Of a DNA stretch of 64,000 nucleotides, positions 34,601-49,600 are shown piece after piece. The translations under genes and the position numbers were made by a program. The stretch is from Bemisia tabaci (Eukaryota > Arthropoda > Insecta > Hemiptera > Aleyrodidae): the NCBI RefSeq assembly GCF_918797505.1, contig NC_092797.1:50752157-50816156 (forward strand), given 5' to 3'. Under the pieces are notes generated by a model. The model was not told the DNA's origin, made no database searches, and saw only the letters and a program-made list of their open reading frames with translations. The first letter of the stretch is position 1. Each line of letters begins with the position of its first letter.

Positions 34601-37600
34601 AAATAAAAAAACAGGGCTCTTTTTTTTTCTTTTTTTCTTTTTTTTTAGCGAACACCTTAATGATCGATTCTTTTCCACAGGTTCAAATGGAGTAATATCG
34701 ATATTCGATCGTTCATGCCTCGTCACTGGCGCAACTGTAAAGTAGTCGCTAGTGCATTCGTTCGTACCCACTTCAAAGTCGCCGAATACATTTCCGAAAC
34801 GCTGAAGGTGTCAAAGGAACATTCAGCAAGGAGTACCAACACGCATAATTTTTTTTCGGCGAGTGAGAGCACGTGTAAGCACACGGAGCGCCCCGAGCGG
34901 CCCCGGTGTGTGCTTTGATGTCGTGTGATGCGGTACATACGTCTCTCCATGTCGGAGCATCTTGTGGGTCCGCGGACACCTCACCAAGGAAAAACGTCGT
35001 ATGAACACATGAATGTTGCCAAATCTCGCGCGACAAAATATTTATTTTTGAGGAATATTACGAATATTTCCTCCTGAAATATTCTGATACTTCAACTCGA
35101 ATTGGGAACAAAATTCGCGGGAAAACTGGAAGGAAAATGTTCACAAGTTCCCCTAAAAAGAGGTTTTTTATCGAAGGAATTTGGCAACGTCCGAAAGTTC
35201 ATACGGCGTTTTTTTCTCAGCCAGGCAGCGTAGAGTTCGGTGGCGACGTGATTCGCGTGCTAATACCCTCCTCCCTCGCGACTCGCGACGTCTTTTTTCC
35301 TATTTGTTGCCAGATAGTGCCGGTTTTTCAGCTCTTTTCCCCATTAGCCATGTGAAATATCCGATTTTTATTCCACAATCTGGCAACCATGCCTTTCATC
35401 CACTCCGGCCAGCGACCGCCTGGAAATCGTCGCCCTCCTGACGTGAAACCGTAACTACACCTCGCGATGAGCCCTTTAGCCCGTGTAAATCTATGCTTTC
35501 CCGGGCTCATCTCTAAATTTAGTTACGTCGTTTTGTCAGCCAGCCGAATGCTGCCCTCCCGTACGGCACCCGCAAATCCTGCCCCTCCGATGATGGATCT
35601 CTGTCATCTCCTCCAGTTCTTTTTTCTACTTACCCAGAGATTAAAGTAAGGCGCACTCTGCCGTGCTAGGGAAGAACGCCGTATGAGCCATCAGGCGTTG
35701 CCAAATCTCCTTAGAGAAATCTCGAATTTTCGGGAATGGTTTGTACACTTTTTCCCCCCAATTTTTATGAAGAATTTAGTCCGTGATTTGATTGAAAGTT
35801 TCTTAAAATTTCAAGGAAAAACATGCGTAACTGACTGTAGAAACTAATATTTTCTGAGAGGCAATTGGGAACATTCGAATGCTCTTACGGCGTTTTTCCT
35901 TAGCATGGCAGCTCTGAAGGGTGACCCAAGAGAAAACGTAGTACATCAATGACCGAACCGCGAAACCACGTATTTACGTTTGCGACATTGCAGACTTCTT
36001 TCCTATCATACTTTATTTGGACGTATTTATGCTAAAAGGAACTATGTGCATAGGGATTGCGTGTGACATAGTTCCTTTTAGCATAAATACGTCATTTTTA
36101 TCCTTAAAAAACTCGTAACGTAATTTCTTGAAAACTTTCTTGATTTCTCTTCTCGGACTGCAGAATACTCTGTGAAACAAGCTGTAAGGATTGCTCGTTT
36201 CTTCTCGAAAAAATAAAATAGCGAAAATTTTGAAACATAGCAATGGAGGTACGTGGTTCCGCACTTCGGTCATCGATATCTGGACGGATTTGGCCAGAAC
36301 CAGCTAACCGTTGCCAAATTTTCATTCATGTTTTACTTTTTCAGCAGAAAACTAGACGATAACGCTCGGTACTTTTTTTAATTGTCTCGCGATTATGAAG
36401 GATAATATTCTTGCAAACTTTCACGTCCAAATGCTACGTAGTTTTCTGTTGAAATTTTATAGCCACTTTCAATGTAGGTAGGCTGATTCTAGTTAAATCC
36501 GTCCATTTCATCATTTTCCAGACATAGGAATGGTGAAATTATCAAACCGCGTATCTCGGTCAGCGAAGTGCGATGTGTCATTTCTTCTTAATAACACTAG
36601 CAGATCGCATTGCAAAATAGGGAATAATTATTTCCTTTTCATTTATAAAATCATCCATCTCCTTAGAGGAACAAATGGCTCGTACGCTGTTTATTGTATG
36701 AGCCATAAAAATCAGTTCATTCGTGGAATGCAATCGAACATATCATCTTTATTGGACAATATTTGGTGTGAATTTTTTTATTGTACTCAAAAAATATTTC
36801 CCAAAAATTTCCTGGAAAAATGTCCAGGAATATTTTTATGAACAAAAAACTATCTTTCAGTTAACTTTTTTCTTTTTTATATTTTCTTCAATTTTTTTAG
36901 GATTCCTTTCAGAGCCACAAAAAGGATTATCCTATCTTCATACATTGATTGTCAAGTTTTTGCACTAAATGTTAATTTTCCTTTTTACAGGTTCGAGAAA
37001 GACTGAAAGTAGCCTTGGATAGGAATTCCATTTTAGAAGAAGAACTTTCAACTACCAAAGATGAAGTAAGCTATTTCATTTAAAAAATTTGGTCTTTAAT
37101 ATAAAAAAATTGACTGTAAAAATTAAGTAATCAACGTTGATGCTGAGTAAAAAAGGACTGTCACCAAGAACCTTTAATGCAGCTACAGTCCAGCTCTCTG
37201 TAGATGTACAAACGCATCAAATTGTGTTACCTCGCCATTTAAAAGCGAAAAACTCAAGAAATTAGTTTACATCACTGAAACTTTCGGCAATAGAGCCATC
37301 CATCTTCACAGTAGCCCATAGAGCTTTCATTTCAATTATATGTCACTTGTCTGGTTGAAGAAAATTTATTGGATCTAGAACAAAGGTATCAAAATTACTC
37401 ATGAAAATCGTATGTATATTCCAAGCAACATGACTTAGCATAGTAATCTAATCAAATTAATCTTATATTTCATAATTCATCATTAGATCAGAATATGTAC
37501 GTATACTGCACCTTCACCTTGTTAATTATAAGGTTCGCAATAGAGTTTAACTTCTCATCATCTCAGCGATGGATAGGGCTCTCATTCACACCATATGCCG

Positions 37601-40600
37601 TTTATCTTGTAGGAAAAAATGTCGTAGATTTAGAACAGAGACATCATAATAACTCTCAAAAAAGCTCTTGTTTATTCCAAGGAACATGATGATGTATTCT
37701 GACCAATTTTATATATCCTTGGTCATCATGGGGTTAAGACGTGTATGTATTAAAGCACTTTTTATTCTTGTTTCCACAGTTGCAACAGTACAAATTAGGT
37801 AGAGCCCCTGCTAGCGGAGATCGTGAGGAAAACAAGCTGAAAGAAAATGGCATGCCGGAAGATAAATCAGTTACCGATGCCCCGCATCCTATTAGTAGTA
37901 TTAAGGTAATTTCAGCATTAATAGCCATAAAAATTAAACTATCTCTAATTGTGATAGCATATTTTTCTTGTAAACATTCCCCCTTTATTTCTCTGACCAA
38001 TGTGTCAGGTGATACTTGAGGCTCCTATATTCAAGAGAAAAAGTTTGATGGAGAAAGGTAAAATGTGATTTGAGTCAGGCAAAAGAGCCCTTATGGTAGA
38101 AACTAGAATCATTCAGTAAAGAGAAAAACTTAAACAGAGTCAAATACTTTAATTTTGGTTGCTGAACGCTGTCCAATTCTCTTAAAAATATTAAGTCAGT
38201 ATTTTAAACAACAATTTGCATTATTGGAGGTTTTATAAGCTTCTGAAAAGAATCATTCCGGTAAGCAATCACAATCGCTTTATAGACACTTTAAGTCAGC
38301 ATCAAGCCATTTTTTTTGCTATTTTATGCTGCAATACTGTAGTGCGAACGACCACTCAAAAGTTCCTCGTTTGGGCTGTAGCTTTTTCGTGGGAGGTGAA
38401 TCTGTAATTAACATTTATACTGTCCTCAAATTTTTTTTGATAATCTATGGACGAAAGCATTTTCATGTGAGCAAACATTGAATGTTGAGTGGAATCCAGT
38501 TAGAATCATCATTATTTTTCCATTGTGCGTTTAGAATCTCATATTTTGGTCCTAAAAGAACATCAGGATTTCCAAAAAGATGATTTTCTTCTATTTCATT
38601 TTGGAATTGCTGTAAAAAGCTTTCCTGTCTGTGAATTTTGCAAGTTTGTTTCGTGTTCTTTCTCTCTCTTCCCCTTTCTTTTTTTACTTTACTCTGGAAA
38701 AATGTGTAAGATTGGACTGTTGCCTGCAATAAGTACCGTCAGTCGATGACTCCTAATGCGATGTCTTTAAATGAAGTAGAAAGCTACTTTTTAGCTCCTC
38801 TATTTGGTGTTCTATATGCTTAGTTTCCCCTTCCTCTCTTTCTCTTCATTTCTCTCCCCCTCTTTCTACTCTACTCTCAGCACCATAGTACTTGTATCAA
38901 ATTTTCTTTGCCCTATTCAAGTATTAAGCATGACCGTTTGAAAATATTCAGATAAGAGGAGGGTGAAAGGGCGGAAAGAATTTTTAGTATCATTATTCAC
39001 TGTGCAACCTAATTCATAAATAAAAATAGAGATGGAGAGGTTTATTGGTGGTTGCAAAAGAAGGAAAAGAGAATCAGAAAGTCCCCATAATATCTGATAA
39101 TCTGTCAAAAATTCATATTGATACTTTTATATGTCTTAATTGAAGACTTGCGCAGTAAAATGGTGTATGTCCCTTACGCTCATGTCAATTCAACACCTAT
39201 CCCTCTCTAAAGCAGAATATACTGGGGCTGAATTGTCCCTGATTTTTTGGATCTAGTCAATAATTATCCCAAAAATCGGCATTGCTTTTAAAAATACCTA
39301 AATGTTACCTCCCCTCTCTCCCGAGTAGGGACTTTTCCTAAGAAACCCTGGTTTTTCTTATCAGACATAAGGTTGCATAGTGCACCTTCCTCTCTTTTTA
39401 AAACAATTTCATTTTAAATTTAAAAATTGGAGGTAAGAAAATGATAAAAAAAAATTATATTAAATTAAATCTCTCACAATCTTTAATACACAATTTTAGA
39501 ACGAAAAGTCAAAAGATGTGAAGAAGTCAAGGACCCAAACCAGTTCAACATTTTTTGTCTGTTAAATTACTCCAAAATGTATTCCAAGGAAGTCAATTGG
39601 CATGCATTGAATATAGTAGAATTTTTTGTGTATTGTTGGATGTTCTGTGTTGTTTGATGTTTATTTTATGACTTTTAACAGAGATTGTCTAATGGTGTAA
39701 TTGAACCTGAATCCGAGGTCAATAGAATACCTGATCATCAAAATGATCATCAAAATACTGTAGAGAAACAGGTAAATCTCTTAATTATTGGCTTTGAAGT
39801 TTGCCATTTAAAGTCGGTATGAATGAATTAAATAATTTCATTTATTCTGCTGCACTGTGTCCATTAATTACTACAGAGGAACAGATTTAAAGCATGTCTT
39901 GGTTAGCAGTTTGGATTAAATTGCTGAAGTTGTGCTACAACTAAAAAGTGCATAGCTCTTTCTGTTCTGCATTTCCTTTCCTAATTATTTTGATGAATTA
40001 AAGAGACAGCAATGCATTACCTATTTACTACTAGCAAATTAATACAACAAAGATGAGCACAGCAGAAATAGCTTACATCCGATAGACTGATCACTTGTGA
40101 CTTGTGAGCAGGATAAGCACTTGGGATTTGGGGTTATTCTTTTATCCTCCTTAAATGAATAACGCCCTTAAATACAAGTGAGCGGAGCCAATTAGTCTCC
40201 AAATCCGTGTAGCACAAACAAGAAATAAAGAAGGAGTAAGAAACAATGTAAGAAGATTACAAACTGATTTGCTATTGTAACTTGGACCACCACTGTGCTC
40301 CTCTTTTTTTCTCTCCGCAAAGTGGCACAAACAATGTGACAATGTGTTTGCGGAAGTAAATGGCCGTCGAACTACCCAGATTTATTTTAATGATAGGATA
40401 CTTTATCTTCAGTCATTAATACAAGCCTCCCCCTCCCAATTTACTGCAGAATCGTTTGGTCTCCTCCTCTTTTAATTTTCTCTCTTTATTTTTCGTTTTT
40501 TCCTGATCATCTGGTTGTCAAAGTCTGCGCATGATTCTCAGCATGAATCGGTCATTTGATAAATTACCATATGAGAAAATTGAACATTGGTCATTGCTTT

Positions 40601-43600
40601 TCTGTTTGGAATTTTGTATTTGAATAATGTGAGATGTTTACGTTCCTGTCTCTCTTGATCTACTAGAAATTGGAATTCAGTTCTCACAGAAGGTGAAAGT
40701 CTGAAAGCACCCTTTTGCCCTTCATAGTTAAAATACTATCGTAGTGTAATGTTTCTTCACCATATTTATCTATTAAGTTTGCATGCCGGATAATGTCCTT
40801 GCTATATGTTGAACCTCGGCTAACTTGTTGACCGTTTTCTTCCTAACAGAGTTCTGAAGCCAGCACATGGCAGAGGAAAATTTCTGAACTTTCTAGTCGC
40901 ATCTCTGAACTGAAGGAAGGACTGTCAAAAGCACAAGAAGAGTTAATAAGCACACAAGAAGCAAACGCAAATCTCCAAAGGGATTTGAGAGAGAATTTAG
41001 CTCAAAAGAAAGATCAAGTAAGGCTTTGTCAAGATTTTTTTCTTCATTATCTGAATTTACTGTGAGGTCAGACTGTTATCAGTGTTTTGTGGCTCTGTCT
41101 AGTCCCTAGAAATCAGGAATACCCACTAGATTCAATTTTTATGGCAGTAGTTAGTCAACACATGGTACACAAATTGGAGTGTTGTCCATTATTTACTTAT
41201 ATACTTGTTATTCAATGATCTTTATGACAACCCTCAAAAAACTTGTTGTCTTTTTGGTATGTTGCAAAAGTATATTTGCTAATTGCCTTATCCACCAGTT
41301 TTATGTGGGCAATCATTTATGCAGATTTCTAAATCTATGATCAGTTTTTTTATATGATTTGACATAAGTTTCTCCTACGCTTTCTCAGTACAACTGGCTG
41401 TTGAATCAGTGATATTCAACTTACCTTTATTTAATTTTTTTCCTTCTCAAATGGATATCACATTCTTGGCGAATTTACTGAGCCTACTGAGCCAACTTAA
41501 TTTTCGTATGGTTTTCTAAAATTGCCATTTTTTTTTTTTATTAAATTTCTCCAAGTTTCTTGACCCCTTTTTCAAAGAGTCGTTACATTTTCCAAGGGTT
41601 TCTCTCCTTACTTTAACAGTACATAGGCTCCCAGCTATGCATATAGGTATCCTTAACCTTCCCCTTGTTTAGAACAATTTATTCTATGTTAAACATGGCA
41701 TTGATAGATGTGAAAACTTCTTGAAGTTTTGAAGTATTAAAGTTTTGTGGTATCAATTTTCTTTTTTACAGGAAGCAAGGATAGCAACTCTAGAGAAAAG
41801 GTACCTGAATGCTCAGAGAGAATCAACTTCTTTGCATGACCTCAATGACAAATTAGAACAAGAACTACAACATAAGGAGGCCCAGCTGAAAGTAAGTCTG
41901 TTGTTAAATCAAGTTATTTCCATCAATATATCAAATTTGTTTTGCAAATTCAGAACTGTTCTCAAATGAGAGAAACAAATTAAATGAACCAATCACAATT
42001 CATAATCAGTCATAATATTAGATGTGGTCTTTATTGCTACCAACATTAAAACCACAGGTTAGAGGCGCCTGTTACCTGGAGGGAATTTCATTTTGTTACA
42101 ATGAAGGTTGGCAGTAAGCCAACAGCTTGACTTCATCCTCTTAATGATATTTGTCTTTTAACCAAGCAACAAGTTTTTGAGATCAGGTTTGGAGATCAGA
42201 TTTGTTAAATCAATAAATGAGATTGTGCTTTAAAAATTGTACCTCAAGTTCATTGCCATCAGTCATTTGGTCAAAAAAGGCCTGTGCAGGCGAAATGGAA
42301 GCCTTAATTGGACGTATTTCTATCAAACGGAACTATGTGCATTAAGACATGAGCCCTGAGACCCATAGAAATATGTGCACGATAGGGCTCACGTCATAAT
42401 GCACATAATTCCGTTTGATAGAAATATGTCCAATTGTTGTCAATAATGACTGTCTTTCCTTACATTTTCAATCTTTCAGAACTAAAGCTTGTGAAGTAAT
42501 GGAAAATTTAAAATTAAGTTACTTCGTACATGCCTCGTGGCCTTTAAGGATTCTTCCTATCCTCTAATTTGGCGCAGGCAAAATGAAAGCCTTGAATGTT
42601 GTCAATAATGACTTTTTTTCCTTCTATTTTCAATCTTTCAGAACTGAAGTTCGTAAAGTAACGGACAATTTAAAACTAACTCACTTCGTAGATGCTTTGT
42701 GTCCTTTAACAACTTTTTCCCCCCTCTAATCTGGCTCTATCCAAATGAAAATTTCTTTTCTTTTTTTCAGTTACAAGAAGAAAAAACAAGAGCAATCCAA
42801 GAGAAACTGGAGCTGTGCGAGCAGAAACTTGCTCAAATGGCCAAGATTCCAGAAGTAGACGTTGGGCATAGTCAAGCTCAATCCAACGTGGTAAGATGCT
42901 ATCACCAGTTTGATTTGTTTCTCACTAGTATCCTCGAAATGAAAATTTGCATATTTATCACATTCACTTGAGTGTTATATTACGAGTAGCTAATCAGTAA
43001 TATTACCATGGAACCTCTTACATTTTTCTGAAAAGCAGGATGTAAAAAAACAGTACTTTCTCTACTAGTAAGAAAAGCAAAAAAGCAAACACTTCATACC
43101 CTCAGAATTTTTTCTATACCTTCAAATTGAAATTAGCATTACGGAAAAAGAAAAAATACTTTCTGACCACTTTGTCATTCTCCAGTAAGACCTTGATTTA
43201 TCGGACTTCACAGGACTGACAAATTGACCTGTTAAATTGCAGAATCTGTTAATTAAAAAAGCTCAAAGTCCTTAAAGGGACCAGAAGACCGATCCATTAA
43301 ATCGCAATTTGATAATGTACAAATGAGCGAACGATAACAAATCTAGATCTTACTGAAATGCAAAACAGAAAATTAACAAAAAAATGTCTTGACAAAAGGA
43401 GTTAGGTGCACAAACAAGGAGACCTTAATAAATGAGCCCTTCATAATTTTACATTGTGCATGTTTTTCAAAGGGTTTTGTTATAGAGGGCTATCATACAC
43501 AGGTACAAAGACGAAAATTCCCAAAAATTAAAATGAAAAATTTTATGAAAAATATCCATTGTCAAAAATCCTGTATCTGATTTTGCAACAAATGTCGCTC

Positions 43601-46600
43601 TTCTAAACAATTCACCTCAGTCTACAAAGGTCTTGTTTTATATTGATGGTTGCAGTTTATAAATTGTGACCCTAGTATAACATAACTTTTCATCCAGCGA
43701 AAAATGTATATTATAGACTCTTCAAATTTAATAGTGGCTTCAGGATGTTAGTTGGTCTGAATTTATGTTGTTCTATTGTAAATTAATTTTTTTTCCCTTT
43801 CATCAGATACAAGATAGACATGGATCGGCTGAGGATAGGATATCAAGATTAGAGGCACAGTTAGAAGAAAAAACAACCGAAGTCCATAGACTTAATCAGC
43901 GGCTGAAAATGAATGAAGAGCATAATTCAAGACTCTCTTCAACAGTTGATAAGCTTCTTTCAGGTACAATTTAGTCATCTCAGTTTTTTATAACTCTTCC
44001 TGTTCCCCCCAATAATTCTCTTTTTCAGCTCATTTTTTTGCTGAAATGATAGGGTACACAAAGGACGCAAGCAAATATGGTAAGCAAACAGGATCTCCAC
44101 ACCAGTTTATACCAACTGCAGTTTTATACCAACCCAGAGAGTATGGAAGGTTAGAGGCCCGACTCAATGCTAAGTAATTGAAACAGGAGCGCTCGCAGCA
44201 CGCTCGCTGGCAACGTACGCAACTACTATTTTCTATTGTTTTCCAGAGACTGGCAGCGGGTATGTTGCTGCCGGACCACCTCCACGCAGGCAATTTTTCA
44301 TACAGCGTCCGTCCACAACTCTCGCTCGGCCAATCAGCGCAGTAGAATAGGAATCCCGCTCGACGTGCACTCTTGCGCCCACGTACGCAACTTCTTGCGT
44401 GCGGCTCAACTTCTGTTTCAATGCTTCCCTATCTAGTCGGGCCCCTAACCTCCCATACTCTCTGTACCAACCTCAGCGTCTGTGGTTGCCTGCATTAATA
44501 CCAACTGCATACTTAAGGGAAACATATATCCATAGGCCACAATGTAGGATAAACATTCCCTTATTTACATTTTGTCACATTCTGGCGGAAGTATCAATAC
44601 TTCATTTGTTCTTAGGCAGTATGATACCTTTCTTAAATTTGTCCAACTTTTTATGCAAAAGCTATTAAACAGAATAACTTGAAAATTTTACGTAATATTT
44701 CTTTTGTTATCAAAATTAATCTCTGAAATTTTCATGAACTTATGTACAAAAGTTTTAAAAAACAGTTGAAACTGTATTGAGTTGTCTGGCAACATAGGTC
44801 TAAGCACAAATGGCGCTTGTGATACTTTGTCAGAAGATGCCGATTTCATGTTGCCTACAACCACACCAACTTTACGCTCACAGGAATTGTAAAAATTGTG
44901 GAAAGCACTATATATCATCTTAAGAAATATAGACGGTGTTAAATTTCCGTTGTATGAACCGCCTTCCCTTCCAGGAACCTTAAATTCTTTGCTTCTCTCT
45001 CAAAGATTTTTTTAAAAATGTTTTCGGCTTTTTGCACATGTATACTCTTTTGATGCATTAAAGAAAGTTTTTAATCTGTTCTTTCGTTTTCCAGAATCAA
45101 ACGAAAGACTTCAAGTTCATCTCAAAGAGAGAATGCATGCATTAGAGGAAAAGAATGCTCTGCAACAAGAGCTAGACAAAGCACGTAAATTAGCAGAAGA
45201 ATTGAAAGTAGAAAAGGTAACCATAACGGTAATTCTTTTTTCATTATTTTTCTCTTATTCATAGTTTTTATTTAGTAATCCATAAGTTTCTGCATGAAAA
45301 GATTCTTAAGTAGAACAAAAGAGATGAGTTATGAAGCAACAGAGCTCAACTAGGTCCCATTAGAAAGCTGAAAAAATGACGTTCAAGCTCATGTAACCTA
45401 CTTCTTGCCAGTTTCATCTATTCGCTCTCATGAGAGTCAGTGACAATGCTTTCGAGACACCCAGCATAAAATTTAAAAATAGATACACCAGCCTATTGAA
45501 ATATCAACTCTTTCATTTCATTCGTAAAGCCAGCAGGCTGATTATTGAAATTAATAGACAAAGCAATGGGCATAGGAAACCAAAGAAAAATGAAGCTATC
45601 CTATTGGTTAAAATGGGTGGTTGTATCGGACAAAGGAGGCAAGTAATAGACTAACTAATGGCAACCCACAAAAGATCCGACAGTTAGTCGGTCATTACCC
45701 CCCTACGTCTATGAGAAGCACTCGTCTCAACCATTAGGATCGCTCAGTTCTCTCTATGTCTTCTTTGTCTATCGCTTTGTCCATCAAATCCATTAATCAG
45801 TCCCCTGCGGACCGATTATTGAAATATAGTGTATGTCGGGCGGACATAGATGACATGAGTTAAATGGCGAGGCGTGATTGGTCGGCTATGTCTTATCGCT
45901 GCTTTGTCGTGCCCTTGTCAGGTGGAATGGACGATATACTGTCGGAAACGTAAGAGGTACCTCGTGAGTTCAACCCGACATAGGCACGACAAAGCGGCGA
46001 TAAGACATAGCCGACCAATCACGCTCCGCCTTTAACCTATGTCATCTATGTTTGCCTGACAAACACAAAATTTCAGTAATCGGCCCGCTGGCCTGTCCTG
46101 AGAAAACATCCAAAAGGGTGATCCATCAGTCCCGCACCACTCCTAAACTCCTAGGTTTCTTGCGCCTTTTTGGGATGGTACCTTTAAAATTTTGGGGCGG
46201 TCCCAAAAATTGTTTTCTTTGACATAAGAGCGCTCACAAACTTGAGTCTCTATCTTGATTTTCTCAAAAGTTACAGGAGTGATTCCCAGTGCTGATGGTG
46301 CGGGACTTTTATATGACCCTGCATAGTTATGTACAGAAAGAAGTCAACCGTTTATTTGAAAATACCCTTTCGCCACTTGTGCTAGTTTTTCACCCACATC
46401 CTCAGATGAGCTTCCTTGCCTATAGGCTAGGGTCGACTTGAAAAAATCGATGCAATTTAGTCTAATTTGAAAACTGTGATACGTGAGAATTTTGTTTCAG
46501 TGTTTACCGTACCGAGTCTGTTCATTAATGGGTTTATATTAAAACAATTTTCTACTACTCGTAAATTATACATTTTTTACACACCCAAAGGGTGGCATTA

Positions 46601-49600
46601 GCGCCATGAAGATCTTCAGTAATAGTAGTTCATGTCTAATACAGTTTGCTGTTTTTTAGCATTATTTCTTGGCTTAATGGGAACTTATGCAAAAATTTGC
46701 CAGCTGCTAATGTGTCATTATTAAAATAACATCCGAAGAAGCTTCAACTAAAATATTTGAATAATATCTACTAGTTTTACTACTACAGTCAATCTTATAA
46801 GTTTTTTTGTTTTGTTTTCAGTCTGAGCTTTTGAAAGAGCTGCAGAAAGCACGGCAAGAAATTGATAGTGTCAAGAGGCAAATGCTGCAGCAAGAAATAG
46901 CTTATAATATTGAGCAAACTGATGCCCTGACGCGGTAAGTCCTTTTCCGTCAATTTTCCAGTCCAATAATCAGTCCTTGCTTACTATGATTGGGATTTTT
47001 GTTTTGTTTTAATATTATAATGTCCTGCCAATATTTCAGCATTTTAAGTGAGGCCATAAGTAGGCTTGTAAGCTTAACGATCCGAAATGGTGAAGGGGGG
47101 GGGGATGCCTCAGTACACCTATACGTAAATCCAGGGCTCACACCTCCGCTTATTCCATGTATTTCCTTATAATGACTGATCATGAGTTTTATTTGTTAAA
47201 ACAAAATTTGGTCAACAAGAAGGAAATGAAAAGAGGAAAAGGAGGGGTGGAGTGCAGCCGCCTGTAACTATGACCCTAACTGTAAGGTGATGAAGATAAG
47301 GCAATGAAGTATGTAAAACATGCCATGAAATTTCTGATCCTAATCGGTTGCCAATAACTTGAAGTTAAAATAGTGGGTTCTTCCAATGAATATGCGTAGA
47401 AAGCCTTGCAGATGATAATCAAATTTTAACTAGGCAATACAGATAACTTAGCTCTCTTTTGATAAGTTTTTTGCTTCTTTTTCCAGGAGTCTTTCACCTT
47501 CCACAGGTGATCCGAGTAGTTTTGTGAGAAGTGCAAGTCAGCATTCCAGTTTTGATGCTCATTCACTGCCCCGACGCACTCACAATATCACGCTTAATGA
47601 ACACACGCCTAAGGTTTGTGGCTCCTCTCATTTTATTTTTGTCTTCTTATTAAACATTTTGGCCGCAAGAAGTTGGACTTTAAGCTGAGTTCTTGCAGGA
47701 ACTCCTATTTGAAACCACAATGGCAAAAATTGCTTTTATTTGAATTCTTGGCAACGTTCATTGTTTGTTTTCTGTTTATGACTAGCTTAGGAGAGCTGGA
47801 AATGAATGTTCCTTATTGAAACAGCTGAATTTATATCGGAAATTGTCCGACTGGTGAGGGGTTTCTAAACTTTTGCGACCTCCTTCACATTATTTCAAAA
47901 TGCGATTTCTGATTATTTTTGCTAGGAACAGTGTGACATTTTTCTATATACCCTCAAGTAAACGGCCATGAGCAGAAGGGAACCAAGCCACATTAGCTAT
48001 TGCCGAATTTAACTGAGCAATTCAATTTTTTGCAAGAAAACATTTGTGCAGATTCCTTTGAAATTTTTTTAGGAATTTGCTTTGTGCTATGCAGAAAATT
48101 CACTGAAATTTGCCCAAAAATCTGCAAAACTATTTTCATGTAAAAATTAAATTGCCCAATTGATTTTGGCAATTGCTGATGTGGCTTGGTTCCTTTCTGC
48201 TTAACAGGGTCCAAGTATCGATTCTATTTGAAAATTGTTTATTTTTTTAAAGGTTCTACATCAAGTTATATGCACTTTTGGAAAATACCAACTTTTTGTG
48301 TCGAAAATCCTGAAAATGCAATTTGAGTCAATCAGTCCAAACAGTCTGGAACAAACAGTCCAGAAAAGGCAATCAGTTTTTAAATCCAGCCGCAGTCGTT
48401 ATGAAACAGACGAATTTCAAAATAACCCACTTGTCAAGACAAAATTGTGATAATTGTTGTGTCACAGTTTAGTCCTTGTGCGATCTGGTACCCATGTTTT
48501 CAAGATGTATGCTTCTTCTGTCCAATGTAGAAATTAAAAATTATATATCACTTTTCAGGAATGGGAACTTGTGAGTGAAGGTGATAATGAGAGTTTACTT
48601 TCTGCAACGGACGTTCTGTCACCCTCTGGTCACACAGATGCCCACACTTTGGCTCTGATGTTACAGGAGCAGTTGGACGCTATCAATAATGAAATTAGGT
48701 GAGCTGAATCTTTTGTATATTTTCAAACCATTTAATCATTAAATATTTAATTTAAGTATGTATTAAGTAAGTAACTTTGGTTTTGGACAGAGCTGATGAA
48801 TTGCGTAATATGTACTGTAGTTGTGAACAGATTACTTATGTAGATTTTTCAATTTTACACAACTAAAAATTTTGGCGCAAATTATGTACAGAACTTTTTT
48901 TCTGTAATTGATTATTTTATGAGTTTTTTTTCTCTCAGTAAACACAAATTAGGGTGCAGGCTGCAAGCGCTTGAGGTAAAGAAAAGTGACTTTCGTAGTT
49001 TTTCATCTATTATTAATTCTGGTCTAAGCTGTTCTATGAGTATAGCACTTTTTTTTTTGCTAGAAACAGTCAGTTGGACTAATCACAGAATTGCGTTTTG
49101 ATAGTTTAAGCTTACAGATGAGTAAAAACCAATGTGATCTGTCTGAACACCTAGTTTCTACGTCCAGTTTCTACGAGATCTTTCCCTTTAAAAAACACAG
49201 TTCATGGTGTTATCCTCCATGGCAGTACTTATCATGGCTTTTTCCATCTTTAAATTCTAAATTTGTGGTACACCTTTGCTCTGGTTGCTCGCTTTTAAAC
49301 ATGGATGAAACCAATGTGGAAAGAACCAGAGTATGCATTACTGCGGTGTATGAAGTCAAACTTGAGTTTTTTCAAGAGTGAAATCTTTATCAATATTGGA
49401 CATGGAAAATTGGTGTTTAGATAGATCTTATTATTTTGTCTTAACTATTAAACTTAAACCATCTAAACAAGATTCTGTAGCTTACGCGACTGACCTTTTA
49501 CTTGCGACAAAACTTATTTTCCCTATGAAGGACAGCTCATTTTTTCCTTCGTTCACTCTAGATCTGATCAGAGTTGAAAACAGTGTTCAAAACTCATCTT

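Noticed and set aside
36018..36095. Candidate microRNA precursor
   Set aside because: The stem is long and near-perfect but belongs to a repeat family with other copies here; MITE origin is more likely without small-RNA data.
43964..43977. Read-through of the exon at 43807 to the stop after GGTACAATTTAG
   Set aside because: The donor TCAG|GTACAA and the exact phase-1 fit to the ESNERL exon show splicing; a truncated isoform is possible but unsupported.
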